DNA from: Ophioderma brevispina
Lineage: Eukaryota > Echinodermata > Ophiuroidea > Amphilepidida > Ophiodermatidae
Assembly: GCA_023653785.1 (NCBI GenBank)
Contig: JAMKCH010007112.1
Coordinates: 1-64,000 of the forward strand
Length of the DNA stretch: 64,000 nt
Direction of reading: 5' to 3'
Shown here: piece after piece, positions 11,765 through 23,431 of the stretch
Layout of the letters: each line of letters begins with the position of its first letter
Numbering within the stretch: the first letter of the stretch is position 1
Program-made: the position numbers and the translations under genes
Notes under the pieces: model-generated
The model's input: the letters and a program-made list of their open reading frames with translations, nothing else
Database searches by the model: none
Told to the model about the DNA's origin: nothing

Positions 11765-13985
11765 TTTGGGCATATTTCGGGCAAATTAGGTATGAAATGA
11801 GCTAATTAATATGCAAAAATCAACCTAATTGCTATAATTTTTGAAACATGGTAATAGGATATGCAAAATTCCTTTGCTGCATGATAGCCATATGGTGCAA
11901 CAGGTGTTGAAATTTGAAAGCATGTGATATACGTTCGCTTAGGTATGCAATGAGCTAATTAATATGCATAAATTGCGGTATCGTGAAATGAAACGGTACA
12001 TAGGATAAGCAAAATTCCTTGCTACATGAACAGATATTGAAAGACTACAATGAACATACATCTTGTGTGAATCAAATATGGGTGTTGTGCTGAAAGTGGT
12101 ATTTGTGTTGTAAAATATGCTAATTGTCTAAATATGAATAATTTAGAACTTTCCTGCAAGGCTGTGTACACTGTTATCTAGAGTTCCTGAAAAGATGCGC
12201 TTGAGGAAGGAAGTGGGTGAAGTGAAGAGTTCTGACCCAGGTAGAATTTGGCAGTATTTCTGAACGGTAAATCGGATAGGCAAACTTCCTTTTGCTAAAT
12301 GAAAAACTACTATGCCATACATCATCAGTGTGAGTTATATGGGTCAAGGTTTCGAGTACCTCATTTTTTTTTTTGGGGGGGGGGGGTTAAAGGTGGCATT
12401 TCGTGCTCTCCAGAACCTTCTGTTTTATTCCCTGTTCATAGATATCTTGAGAAAAAAGCGGTCCCAAAGTTGAGTGATCCCTATCTTGGGGTTTTGGGGT
12501 ATGAGCATTTGCTTGTTTCATATCCTATGTGCTTGTTCATTTCTTCATGGACAGAAAATACAAAATTGCGAATTTCATACAGAATCGGCCGAATTTGCAC
12601 AGGAAAACGTGGATCTAAGCCTAAAGGTCAGATGATATAAAAAATTGTTTTTTTGTTAAATTTGAACTTTGTTTTGGTTGTGGATCACGAAATCTCTGTT
12701 AATGTGATTTACTTATTTTTTTGTAAAACCCAAACGCGTGTTGTAACGGTTTTTCCCCCAACGTAGATTGGTAGTAGACGCGGGCTGGCGGGTGGAACGG
12801 CAATTTTTTTTTTACCCAAAGCTTGTCATACTATTCGACTAGGAAGTAGAAAGAGAATAACAATTTAAACAGGGTGGGCCGGGACACGAAGTGGATTGGG
12901 ATTTTCCCCAACGGTAAGTCACAATTAAGTGCTTTTATATGGCGCCTCCGGTCGTAGTGCAGTGACATTACAAAATATCCTTTTAAACCTTGTTCAGTAG
13001 TCTTATCATGATAATTGGAAAAAAACTGATGCCGTCAAAATCCGTGGGGTTAGTGGATTAACCTTCTGCATTTATAACAGTGTGGAAAATTTCCAAAAAA
13101 TGCTCATTTAGATTTAAATATTTGCGACCAGCACTTTAACCTTTAGTTCAAGTACTGTTCCGAGTGCGTGAAAGAGCGCCTTCTAGTACCATAAGTATTT
13201 GGAAACCGACTAGCACTCATGTTACTCCTTATGTTGATGAGAGTGTTGGTTTAATATTCAAAATCAAATATGACAAGAATGAAAGTGTATATGAGCGCTC
13301 GCCTTTCAGGTTCTACCTGCCATCATATTATTTCGAAACAGTCTTCGACTAGAGGACAGAGGACACATGACGTCAATGGGATATGGACTTTTGGTCGGCC
13401 TTGTCAGGTCTATAGAGTGGTGTTGATCAATTTTGATTGTAGACGACGACGATTTCACATAAGTTTGATTGCGTTGTAAATTGGCCCCAATCTTGTGTTG
13501 CTTGCTTTATGATTTAAAAATATCGGGTCAATTGTGGAGTCTGGAGTAGAAGGAGATTGATAAGTAGAATTTGAGGCTTGGTCCCAAAGGGTTTAGTATA
13601 GTATATGGGGGTTTGGAAAGATGACAAAACTGAGTTTCTTCATAGAGTTTGAGGATAGAGGGGGTCAGTCAAAATTTCATTGAGTTCAGGAACTTGTTGA
13701 GGTTGGGGGGTGGAAACGAGGCTTATAATTCAATGGCGAGCAAGCGCACCGTTTGATGGTAAAACATGAATTTTACTGCTCCATTTAAAAGCTTAAAAAG
13801 GTACGAGTGAGGTAAAGGGACTGGATTGATTGTGATTAGAAGTGTTTAGAAAAAAAAACTTTTTAAGCAGTAGGTATAACATCCATTGGTTGACCACAAA
13901 TGGTTAGATGTGATCTTTTTTAACATTGATGACGGACAAAATCGTTGAGTGAAAAGTGGTTTTACGTGTGGTAGTTGGAGGTAAA
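11765..13985. repeat. Identical core of the duplication, copy 2 (2,221 bp)
   Basis: Identical to 6,749-8,969 with a constant offset of 5,016. Identity ends abruptly on both sides and is replaced by homologous but indel-rich sequence. Confidence 0.85.
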
Positions 13986-14440
13986 CAGAAGAGGTGTGAT
14001 TTGCTTGGTGTGATGTTTAGCCAAGATTATTTGATCCATGCATTTATGATTTGTGATGTAAACGGTTTGAAGAGTTAATGTTTTTGGTAAGAACTCCAAA
14101 TTGGGGAGGGGTGAAATGTGGTCAAAAAGTGGGGGAGGGAGACCAAAATTGCGGAAATGGAGTACCAGTGTGTGTACTTGGTGTAAAAAATTGTGAAAAT
14201 ATGATGATTTGGCGAGTAGATGTGTAAAGATCGATTGGTCCACTGTGCATGTACCCGGCAGATATGTAATTTTTGTACAGCCATGAACTCTATGGGAGAG
14301 TACATTTGGTGTTTTCTAATTGTGTGTAAGTACAGAGAGGAACAGGGTCCGATCAACTCTTTTATAAGTGCTGTGCAGCAGTTGTAGTGTACACGATTGT
14401 ATTTTTTGTCGAGTTAATTTGCGAAAATTTGGCCCCTTCA

Positions 14441-17250
14441 ATTGCGGCTCAAAAATAAGTTGTTTTGATTCAATATGCTCATGTGTGAGGTACATTCATA
14501 AATTGTCCTAGGTTTGATATAAGTAAGAAGGGGTTGAGTCCTTTGTAGTGATTTATTACCCATGTATAGGGAGCCATCTGTGATCAATTTGGGAGTGTGT
14601 AGTTTTCAATGGTCGCGTCTCCCAGTTGTGGTAGGCCATGAGGTTACATGAGGTTGGCATAAAAAATTGTTGTGAAATAATGACCGAGACAATCATGTAG
14701 TTTAATTGCAAATGTGTGTAAATGTACCATGAACATGTTTTGTATTTTGCAAGTTTTTGTGCTGTTTTGCTATGCGGGGTTGAGCTTATTAATTTGTTTC
14801 AGGTGTTTGAATTTCAAACAGATTGTTTTCATGTCGTGTTGTGATTTTGAGATCATCAAATTGTAGGTGGGATTGGTGGCAAATTGAGTGGAGCAAGGTG
14901 GTGGTCACTTTTGAGTTCCGAGTTGTGGAATATTTTATTAAATTTCTGGTGTGCCACCTTTTGAGATTGAGAATCGGTTAAATTTTTATGTATTTTGTTT
15001 AGAGAAAAGGGGGAGATTTTTGTCACACACACATGAATGTGACTATTCCGTAGCAGGCAGCACAACATTCACTGATTTTTTATAAGGTAGGGTTTAGCAT
15101 CATCATACTGTTAAGTGTAATGAACATGAATTAAACATTGACTTCTGAATTTAATGTGGGATTTTACTTTGACTTGTATTCGAGCTTGGTAAAATTTTAC
15201 TCAAAATATGTGCAAAATTGTTTAGCCTTGGAGTAAAGCGGAGCATGTACCTTCATTCATAACTAGTATGGTGCCAGTTGTGTTAAATGCTTACGTGTGT
15301 GTGTATTGTTGTGTGCAGAGATGGTGTGGATGTGAATAGTTTTGGGGATGGGAAGAGTTAGGTTATGATTAATCTGCCCGGCTCGGAGATTTCCCGAGAG
15401 GGCGCCCTCATTTTCAAAAAAATCGTGTTTTTTGCATTACATGATTCTGGGTCCATGTGCTGATCTCTGTGTGAGATTGCTGGGCTTGGGTCGAAGTTCC
15501 TTCATATGAGAATCAAACGGCTTTGTTATAGGGTTCCGATCGAGTTTTGTTATACACGGTGTCCATGGGACGTGGTACTGCGATATGTTGGCGGCGACTA
15601 GTGCTTATTACACAAAAAATAATATTTCGAGTCTCTGAGTCAACTTAAGTAGATGGGTTCAATCAGAGCAATAGTTTAGACTTTGTGAGTGCGCGTGATT
15701 TCAAGTTACAGTTGAGCAATAAATTTAAGTACGGTTGGTTAATGGCTATTGGGAGTTGAATTTTAATATTATGTAAACAGGTGGAGTTCTAGGTGAAATT
15801 GTAGCTAACGGGGTGTACATGGGGGTGATTGACATTGGGAATAAGCCCGAGTTTATGGTGTTGGTGGGTGAGGGTGTGTAGTGAAAGTGTGCGATGTTTT
15901 GTGTTTGTGAGTGCAGATGCATTGATCTTGTGTGTTGTGGCCATGTTGCGCGAACTAGAGTTACAGTGCTGTTCAAAAGCGGTTTTACTATGGAATGTTA
16001 TGGTGATATTAAGCTCGAGACTCAGTGAAGGGGTTACAAGGGTCCGACGTGCGTGTAAATGGAGATGACATGCCAACTCGTGGCACGGCTGTCACTTTTA
16101 TAATTGAATTGATTTTGAACGCTGGAAAGTGGAGCTGTGCCCCATTGTAGGGAGGGCTAGAGTCCGCGCCTTTGATTGGTAAAATGATACTTGCCTGTGG
16201 TCGGATTCACATCGATAGTGAATTTTTATATTTTGAAGATGTTTGGTCAATTAACGTGTGTTATGAAGTTTTGTACTAGGCATCAGAAATTGCATCTGTA
16301 ATTTTATGTATGCTGTAATTGTGATTTGTTTATGTAATTACTGATATGCCCGCTTTCACACGGATAATGGTGTAGGTTTCATGAATTACATGTTCCCTGT
16401 GAATAGTACCTGTGCGGTGAAATGTGAATGACTTTTATTTTCTTGTAATTAAGGAAATGCCTATTTGAACACAATTGTGTTGGCATTCAATTGCATGCCT
16501 TTTTGTGGAAATTTGGGTACTTTTTTTTATCATGAACTTGGGATGAATTTTTAAATTGTCGGCTTTTTCAGGTAGAGATCGGGCACATGGTGTTGTGTAG
16601 CTTGGAGTTGGTTGCTTGTCCGTTATCCACCATTCCATTGGTCCTGCAATACAGGTGCCAATTTACATGGTCATTGTGAATCGGTTTCTGCTGAATGCTC
16701 AAACATGATCAATGGCAAATTTAAAGGGGAAATACTTCCAAATATTTGTATTTTTGATTGGATTTAACTATCATGGTAAAGTACATTGACCTGGAGTCTT
16801 CACATTGTGCGTTGGCAGTGTGTGTGTTTTTAAGCGTTTTTTACATTTGCAGAATAGAGCTTTGGTATGTGTGCCATTTACTTTTAAATATTTTAGTACA
16901 GCTTTGGTGAATGTTGATTTGGAAATATAAGTTATAGTCAGGCCAAAGGTGTCTAAATGATTTTATTTGGATGTCAAGTAGTGAGGGTCAAGATTACATT
17001 GTATTGTCAGCCATATTTTTCATTGATGATAAACACTGTTGCAAATGAGTAAAATGTGGATGATGTGCGCATCTTGGAACAGTTAGGTCTCAGATATAAT
17101 AAAACATTAGCATTTCAGAAAGTGTTAATGAATTATCTTGGAATGCAGTAGGTCTCAGATAACTAATAAAACAATTAGCATTTCAGAAAGTGTTAATGAA
17201 TTTGTGTCTGCTGTCTGACTTTGTATTTCAGGTTGCCTTGGTGTTTCTTA
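14441..17250. other. G/T-biased non-coding region
   Basis: The + strand is poor in C and rich in G and T. In the 60 bases 15,841-15,900 I count 24 G and 4 C. The bias starts in the duplicated unit (about 13,480) and fades near 17,250. Minus-strand ORFs of 60-95 codons here (for example 15,746-16,076) are rich in His, Thr, Pro, Ser and Asn, as expected from A/C-rich sequence, so I do not call them genes. A 65-bp direct duplication lies at 17,086-17,202. Confidence 0.6.
17086..17202. repeat. Tandem duplication, ~65-bp unit, two copies
   Basis: 'ggtctcagata' followed by 'acaattagcatttcagaaag' and 'tgttaatgaatt' occurs twice in a row with small indels. Confidence 0.75.
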
Positions 17251-17279
17251 GGCCACCACACTTACCCGCGTTGCAGATT

Positions 17280-18640
17280 ATGTTCTGCCTCTCCTGCCGC
17301 TCTTGAAAAAAATTGCGCGCAGCATTTTTTTTTTATTGCTCAGGCCACTCCCCCGCTACATTTGGTATTATGCGGTCGTAGATGAAGCTGCCAAACCTGC
17401 CATGGTGTATGTCTGGGTGTTTGGTCTTGGTCTTTATGCTTGGTGCTGAGATGAGCATGTTATTTGGGATGAGGCCATGATTTTCTTTAGATAGGACAGA
17501 GTTGGGCTTTCATGCGTATGATATCGAGTGGTTCCCAATCAGCTTGGTTAGCATGTCGGTGACTCTTGATTCTTAAGTATCATTGAAGCGAATCAAGCAC
17601 ACGTCTTTGAACTATGTCCAATTGTGGGGCGATGTTTTTTTCGGGTTAGGATCCAATATCCGTCATGCATGTTCTAGGATTGGTGAACTAATGCTTTGTA
17701 GGCAACTTCTTTAGTGGCTCTATCACAACAGGAAAGGTTTCTTCAAGTAGACTTCTCATATTCTATTAGCTGGTTGGCAGTCTGATTTATATGTTTATTC
17801 CAAGAAAGGGCAGATAAACTCCGCTCCTAGGTAATGGTAGTGTTGTTCACTTCTTCAAGTAGAGTGTCTTCCATATGAAAACGATAATGATTGGGTTCTT
17901 TGTGAGATATCCTCAATTGAGAACATTTTTGTGATTAAGCCCACTGCCAGGTGTTTTCCATTTGCAATTTTATCGACACATCGGAGGATCTTTGCATCAC
18001 TGGCTGCTTTTATTTCTTTATAACTATCATTCGTCTGCAAAAAGTCTAACATGGATTGAGAGCTCATCTGGCCAATCATTATGCCGATTAAAAACGCAAG
18101 GGGCCCAACACTGTCCCCTGAGGAACGCCGGACTCTACTGGAGACTCTGAAGATAATTCTCCGTCAACTACAACCTCTGATGACGTTTGGTGAGGAAGGA
18201 GTCGATCCAAGAGTAAATGTTGTTGTGAATTCCAACCTGATGTAGTTTGTTCAGGAGTCCTACGATGGGGACGGTGTCCACGCCTGCTGAAATCCATGAT
18301 TATGAGATCGACTCGGCTACGATTATCCAGAATTATATTGAGTCGTTTGGTCAAAGCTGCCAGCTGCGTTTCACATCACGTCCTTTTCCAAAGCCGTGTT
18401 ATTGGTCAGCTAGGATCATGTTTCCAAGTGGCCCATGTTTATGATGTGTTCTAAAATTTTTGCAACTGATAGAAGTGAGGGACTGGGCTATAATTGGCCG
18501 GGTCTGAGCGATTGCTTTTTTTTTTTTAATGGGAGGTGATGTTAGCTTTCACCAACCAGTCTGCATGAATCAATTTTTGAAAAGGCTTTTGAAGAATCGG
18601 TTGCAATACTTGATGAACACCATTTCAGGCATTGTAGTTT
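17280..18640 (-). pseudogene. Degenerate non-LTR retrotransposon (CR1/Jockey-like LINE) reverse transcriptase
   Basis: Read on the minus strand, this is the reverse-transcriptase half of a LINE ORF2, broken by frameshifts and stops. In order from high to low coordinate I can read a DWL..ANITP block (about 18,540-18,565) and a RPxxx..ILEHI region (about 18,440-18,480). Next come VDLIIMDFS (about 18,290-18,320, followed by a shifted FDTVPHR-like stretch) and SGVPQGTVLGPL (about 18,100-18,140, the best-preserved RT box). A frame change then leads into a KEIKAASDAKILR segment (about 17,985-18,025, after the place where the FADD box should be). Thumb-side motifs follow: YLGAE, WNKHIN.TAN (about 17,780-17,850), CDRATKEVAYKAL (about 17,690-17,740), DMLTKL / DWEPLDI in two frames (about 17,525-17,560) and SFIYDRIIPNVAG (about 17,345-17,395). 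No endonuclease domain is visible upstream, so the copy is 5'-truncated, as is usual for LINEs. It cannot make protein. Assignment to the CR1/Jockey-like branch rests on motif style only. Confidence 0.88.
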
Positions 18641-19550
18641 ACTGGGGACACGAAACACGTGTTACACAAGCACATATGTTATACACCACTAACATGCATG
18701 CCCGTAAGGATCAAAAATCTTGGGTGGACTACTTTCTGCATGGCATCTGGAAAAAGTTGCTTAAATGTTGAAACTGCACTGGTTATATAAGAAAGTGATG
18801 TGAAAATGTCATGCTTGACATGGTAGATAGATATTCATAGACTGTATGTTTTCTCAAACTAAGCGGCATTTGGACAGTGAATTGAGAAATTTACTCCGCG
18901 GTCATCAATTTAGATCGATTGGCAATTTTACTCTGAGATCTGGGGTTCCTGGGTCTGGCAACGGGCCAAGTTTGTGATTCGTAATATAAAGAAAATATTT
19001 GTTATGGTCATGCATATTGCTTCAAAAGTGGTTATTTGGTTGGATTTAGATTGTAATTTTGGGGTGATGTGTTGTGTATTTCCTCTGATAGAGTTACTTA
19101 ATGTGAAAGAAACATGCTCAAAGTTGCCATTTGTTCCATAACTACTGTGTATACGTGAGTTAGTGGTTTGTAACCTATTGCAAGTAGGCTTTCTCGCTCA
19201 ATCAGTCGGAAAACCTCTTGTGTAAAATCAATACACACGTATAATTGCGTTGTACCACACAGTGACCATTGAAAAATCCAAAATCTGCAACTTTTGGTTG
19301 GGGGGGTGCGTCTTTCGGGCGCTCTATCTCAGCCTTTTTTTCCCGCATTTTTTACAAGCGAGGGGTTAAATGAAAGAACAAGACCTAGGCAACAAAATGT
19401 ATATTTCGGAAACGCTCATAATAGTCTGACTTTGGCACAATACTGATCGAAAAACATGCCGAGATACTTTTTGTGCCAGGTGTATATACGAAACCTTCAA
19501 TGAAATCATGTGAAAAATATTTCAGGGCCACATGGTAGCATAATGTCAAA
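18641..19550. other. No gene recognised
   Basis: AT-rich DNA after the last visible LINE motif. It may include more of the decayed LINE, but no motif is readable. A short G tract lies near 19,301-19,307. Confidence 0.45.
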
Positions 19551-19554
19551 ATAC

Positions 19555-19745
19555 TTGTTTCTGGTGTATTTTTAAACTGTCATGCAAATTACTTGTTTAG
19601 GATAGTAAAATTAAACCAAAACACTTGTTAAGGGTAGCAAAATCGGGGCAAAATCCAACCCAAAGTACTTGTTTAGGGTAGCAAAATCAACCAAACTACG
19701 TGCTTAGGGTGTTTATCTTGCCAAGTGGAATACGCGCTTAGGGTA
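19555..19745. repeat. Degenerate short tandem repeat ('acttgtttagggtagcaaaat')
   Basis: The word 'acttgtttagggtagcaaa' or a close variant recurs about four to five times at irregular spacing of roughly 30-60 bp (about 19,591, 19,623, 19,665, 19,699, 19,735). Confidence 0.65.
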
Positions 19746-20870
19746 CGTTTTGAGAGGTCATACACGAGCATGATATCCACCTTGAAATACAAGTGGCCCC
19801 CCGGGAGGTTTATCTACCAGTTGATGAATATTATGGTCGTTAAAACATCAATTACGTACTTGCTGACAGCCGGGTTGGCACCTCCCGGTATTAATGATAC
19901 GGTTTCCCAATCTACATCTGGGAGATTGAGTCTCCAGCAGCCATATTAAAAAAATTAGCCTGGAGGGATCTTGGATAAGGAGGCATCTAGCTCCTTTGCA
20001 CATCAACGATCAGAAGCGGCGGTCTAAGCTCCGTTTAACTGGATACAAACCGGTGACATTGATAGCAATCCACTCAATTCACGGTCAGGGTATCTATTGG
20101 GATTCTTGATGCAACAAGCAGTTTTTAAGGCAATGAAGACACCGCCGCTGCTTTTTTTTTTTTGCATTTGTTCCTTCTGTCACGTAGCAAAACCTTGTAG
20201 TTAGGTGGGAATTTTTCACCTGCCATGGAATTATTCAGAAAACTCTGTGTCAATAACCACACCAGGGTCTTCTGTATCATACAGGTTTCAAAATTTGGAG
20301 CGTCGCTTTTAACTCTCTGACAATTGATATTGATAATATTGACTTATGCAATGGTTTTGGAGCACAATTGGCATTCCAGATGCACACTATAAAAACTGAA
20401 TGCTTTTGCAGAAAAAAAGTCACTTTCAGATAATTGTCACAATTATTGTTTTTTTCACTACAGAGAGGATGCTTGGATTGATGCATTATTATGGAGCTAA
20501 TAGGACGTGTTTTTTCCACATATCCTGTACCTAAGGCATACGGAGACCGGCGACATACACTGTCTTTAAAAAAGAGGTGTGCTCTCATAAAAGATGTGAA
20601 TTTAAGAACATCACCACTGCAATGACATAAAAATGATCTTCCAAGAGGTGATACAATCACTCTCCTACAATGCACTTATTAAGAAGAGCGGCATCGGGAA
20701 GCTGTAAACTGTTCTTGAAGGAGAGCTGAGGGGAGCAAAACTCCTTTCGCCTAAAAAAAGGTGTCTGCAGAAGAGTGCAAATTAGTCCGTATTTTAATCA
20801 TTTAGGTAGTCGAATGACTTCCATCCCTTACAAAATCAGAGCGACTGTATAAACTAAATAAAATGACCTT
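19746..20870. other. No gene recognised
   Basis: No domain-bearing ORF. A 132-codon minus-strand ORF (20,277-20,675) has no recognisable motif and no supporting splice context. A T tract lies at about 20,152-20,163. Confidence 0.45.
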
Positions 20871-21464
20871 TTAACCCTCGTCTTACCAAAGGGGGGGGGT
20901 CACTTCGCTCCGGTGCACTACAATGCAAAATTTGTCAATAAAAAGCTTCTAGGTAATCATTCTCTCTCTCATCCTTTCCCGGTCATTTTAGCGAAAACAT
21001 GTGAAGTAGCACCTTCACCGTCGTTATTTATGCCGTCAAAGTCGAAGGGTAAGGGTGGGGGAAAGTGGTGGTTGCCATGCACCCAAGGATTATTTTTATG
21101 TTCTTTTTTGAAAATATTATGCTCAGTATGGACTAAAACTCTATGTTTATGTAAACGAGCCAGTTGCCACCATTTAGAGCTGAAACCACAATGAAAATCC
21201 AATATCCCACGGTTTTTTAGCGCAAATCGGATTTTCGCCTATTTTCTGTGGCAAAATTCAAATTTGTCCGACTCGTGGGCTGATGAACGTCATTGGACGC
21301 CATACTAGGTATGTTGTTACTTATTCGGTTTCATTGGAAGAGGAGGACCATAGCATCCACTGTACAACATAATAAGCATCGGGTGCTTGAAAACAAATTT
21401 TCGAGGGCCCCCACCCCTTGGTAAACCGCGTTACAAAAAAAGACTTGTGTAAGCGCCGGGTAAA
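20871..21464 (+). mobile_element. TTAA-ended MITE with G tract, family A copy 1
   Basis: Starts TTAACCCTCGTCTTACCAAA followed by a G run (20,891-20,899). Near the right end a C-rich mirror (CCCACCCCTTGGTAAACC, about 21,411-21,427) and GGGTAAAAC form a weak inverted terminus. The body matches 49,920-50,375 closely (for example 'tagcgaaaacatgtgaagtagcacc', 'gtcaaagtcgaagggta', 'ttttcgcctattttc', 'acgccatactaggtatgtt') and matches 31,290-31,640 in reverse orientation. TTAA ends suggest a piggyBac-type non-autonomous element; this is inference. Confidence 0.6.
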
Positions 21465-22333
21465 ACTAAATTTTTTCTGTTTTTTTTTACTATGTAATTT
21501 AAGCATAGGGGTAGGTAGTACAACACTCACTTTTTTGCAAAACTTTTGATCCAACGTGCAATGGTTATGTTTTTTCCTCAACATGATTGGTGATTCTTGA
21601 TTGGCAGTCGTCAACCTACCTTGTTCCAGCTGCCATTCCAGAAAATGATATAATGCTCCTTTTGTGTCGATGATGTGTCACTGAGGCTGGCTGATAAGTA
21701 TCGTTTTGCAACCTTTCAGGGTACCAATTTGGTAAAAATTTCGGGAGTGGCTACATATGACTATACCTGGTTTCTGAGCTCTGTAGTAGAGATGTTTTCG
21801 AAATCTGGTTTGTTTTTTCTAAGGTACGTTTAAATCTGTGCGAGGGAGATATCTCTGAACAGACGAAAAGAGAAGAAAACAAATCTTATCTACACATATT
21901 TAAATATCAAGACATAATGTAAAGGAATAAGCAGCGATTTGCTGAACCAATACATCGAAATAAAATCATCAAAGCTGTATTTTTTTTGTTACTGATATTG
22001 ATGTGCTAACAGAACACCTGCAAGTGGTTGGCTTGAAATCCGTGAAAGATAAAGCGTACCATGTTATATGCTTGGTAAATTTCTATACGTGCGTATCAAA
22101 ATTCTGACTTGAGATCACAAAACCTTTTCTGGTGAATATTCAGATTTAAAAGCATAATATGTGCACTATGACCTGTACAGTTTGGCTGCAACACAAATAT
22201 ATTATATTTGTTTATTCTGCACTGGCTAACCACAATCCACTTTATAGTGAATGTTTCGTCCTATTTGTGGGAGACGGGTATGAAAACTTTCTCCAAACTT
22301 CCATTTTTTCACTATTGGTGTTTTTTTTTTCTA
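21465..22333. other. No gene recognised
   Basis: AT-rich unique sequence with T tracts. A 97-codon minus-strand ORF (21,321-21,614) overlaps the end of the MITE and is judged spurious. Confidence 0.5.
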
Positions 22334-23326
22334 CACACACTGGCCAAAAGTATTGCACCATGTAGAACACGAAATTCATAATCACCAACTATTTCAAATT
22401 ATACCATGAATTTTTGACAACCATACATATTAATATGCCAAGTTGTGTTTGTTCATACAGACACTATTCGCCAGAATCCAAGAGGGTTGAATAAATTTTA
22501 TTTGATTTTCACTCTCCCTAAATATGGCAATTAAAGACCGCGAACGATAACTGGCCGTTTGCACTCCAGGAGAATACAGACACAGAAACCAAAATAGCTT
22601 CAAAGCAGCGCGCTGTAATGATTGTACTGGTTCATTCTGGATTACCCTAATGTTTATGATATCGACTTGATATTTTGTTGTGTTGGACCGTAATGAGATC
22701 CAGTCAATGGATCAGCGGGTCTTCGAAAAAATCGAGAAATTTTGAGACACCTGACATGCATTCGAATGATACATCACTGTCCTATGTAAAAATAATCATG
22801 TCTAATAAAGTGTTTCACATTGGATGACAAACAGTATAATGTCTACGGTGTGATTTAAAAGTTTGTTTTCAGTTATCACGGTGACCGCTTTCTTGTCCAT
22901 TAATTTCCTTAGTCACGGTGAGGAACGTGCTCCCATCTTTTTAGTGACATTATCTCATTTTCGGTCCATACAATTACAACCACACCGATTTTTTTTTTTT
23001 TTAAATTTGCCAATCGACCCATAAGTTTCATTTAGCGACTATTTGCAGCGTTTTTTGACGTTCCTGAGCCGGTAGTTCCTTCTTGGAGTAGAAAAACAAT
23101 CGGCAAGTTATCATTATCAAGCTCCTTTAAAACCCGCCATATTTAGGGATCATGACAATCAAATTGAACGTTTTTCGCGCTACTTGATTCTGGGAAACAC
23201 CATCTGTTTGAAATCACAACTTTGGCAATGCTTCACCTCATGTGTAGTCAAGAACTCCTGTTACATTTTAAAAACTTTTGAATATAATTGTTTTTCTGCA
23301 TGTTGCGTACTTTTGGCCAGTGTGTT
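22334..23326. mobile_element. Tc1/mariner-like non-autonomous element (993 bp)
   Basis: Terminal inverted repeats are CACACACTGGCCAAAAGTAT at the left and TACTTTTGGCCAGTGTGTT at the right. They are bounded by TA at 22,332-22,333 and TA at 23,327-23,328, the Tc1/mariner target duplication. I could not read a DDE transposase or a helix-turn-helix domain, so it is probably a non-autonomous or decayed copy. Part of its right half (about 22,930-23,250) recurs at 47,790-48,110. Confidence 0.75.
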
Positions 23327-23431
23327 TATATTAAAGAGAAAATTAAATAATCCAATTGACGATCTTCGATTTATATAAGCTCAAAAAGCATTTCCACATT
23401 ATTTATTCTCTTTATCGCTTGCTTTTCCCTT

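Larger units (their letters stand above)
9431..14440. repeat. ~5-kb duplicated unit, copy 2
   Basis: Second copy of the unit described at 4,437-9,430. The left part (to 11,764) and right tail (from 13,986) differ from copy 1 mainly by one-base indels. Sequence continues without a break into unique G/T-biased DNA after 14,440. Confidence 0.8.

Noticed and set aside
15746..16076. Minus-strand ORFs of 76 and 95 codons rich in His/Thr/Pro
   Set aside because: Explained by A/C-rich composition of the minus strand; overlapping frames are open too and no domain is seen.
20277..20675. 132-codon minus-strand ORF
   Set aside because: No domain or splice support; composition is ordinary non-coding.
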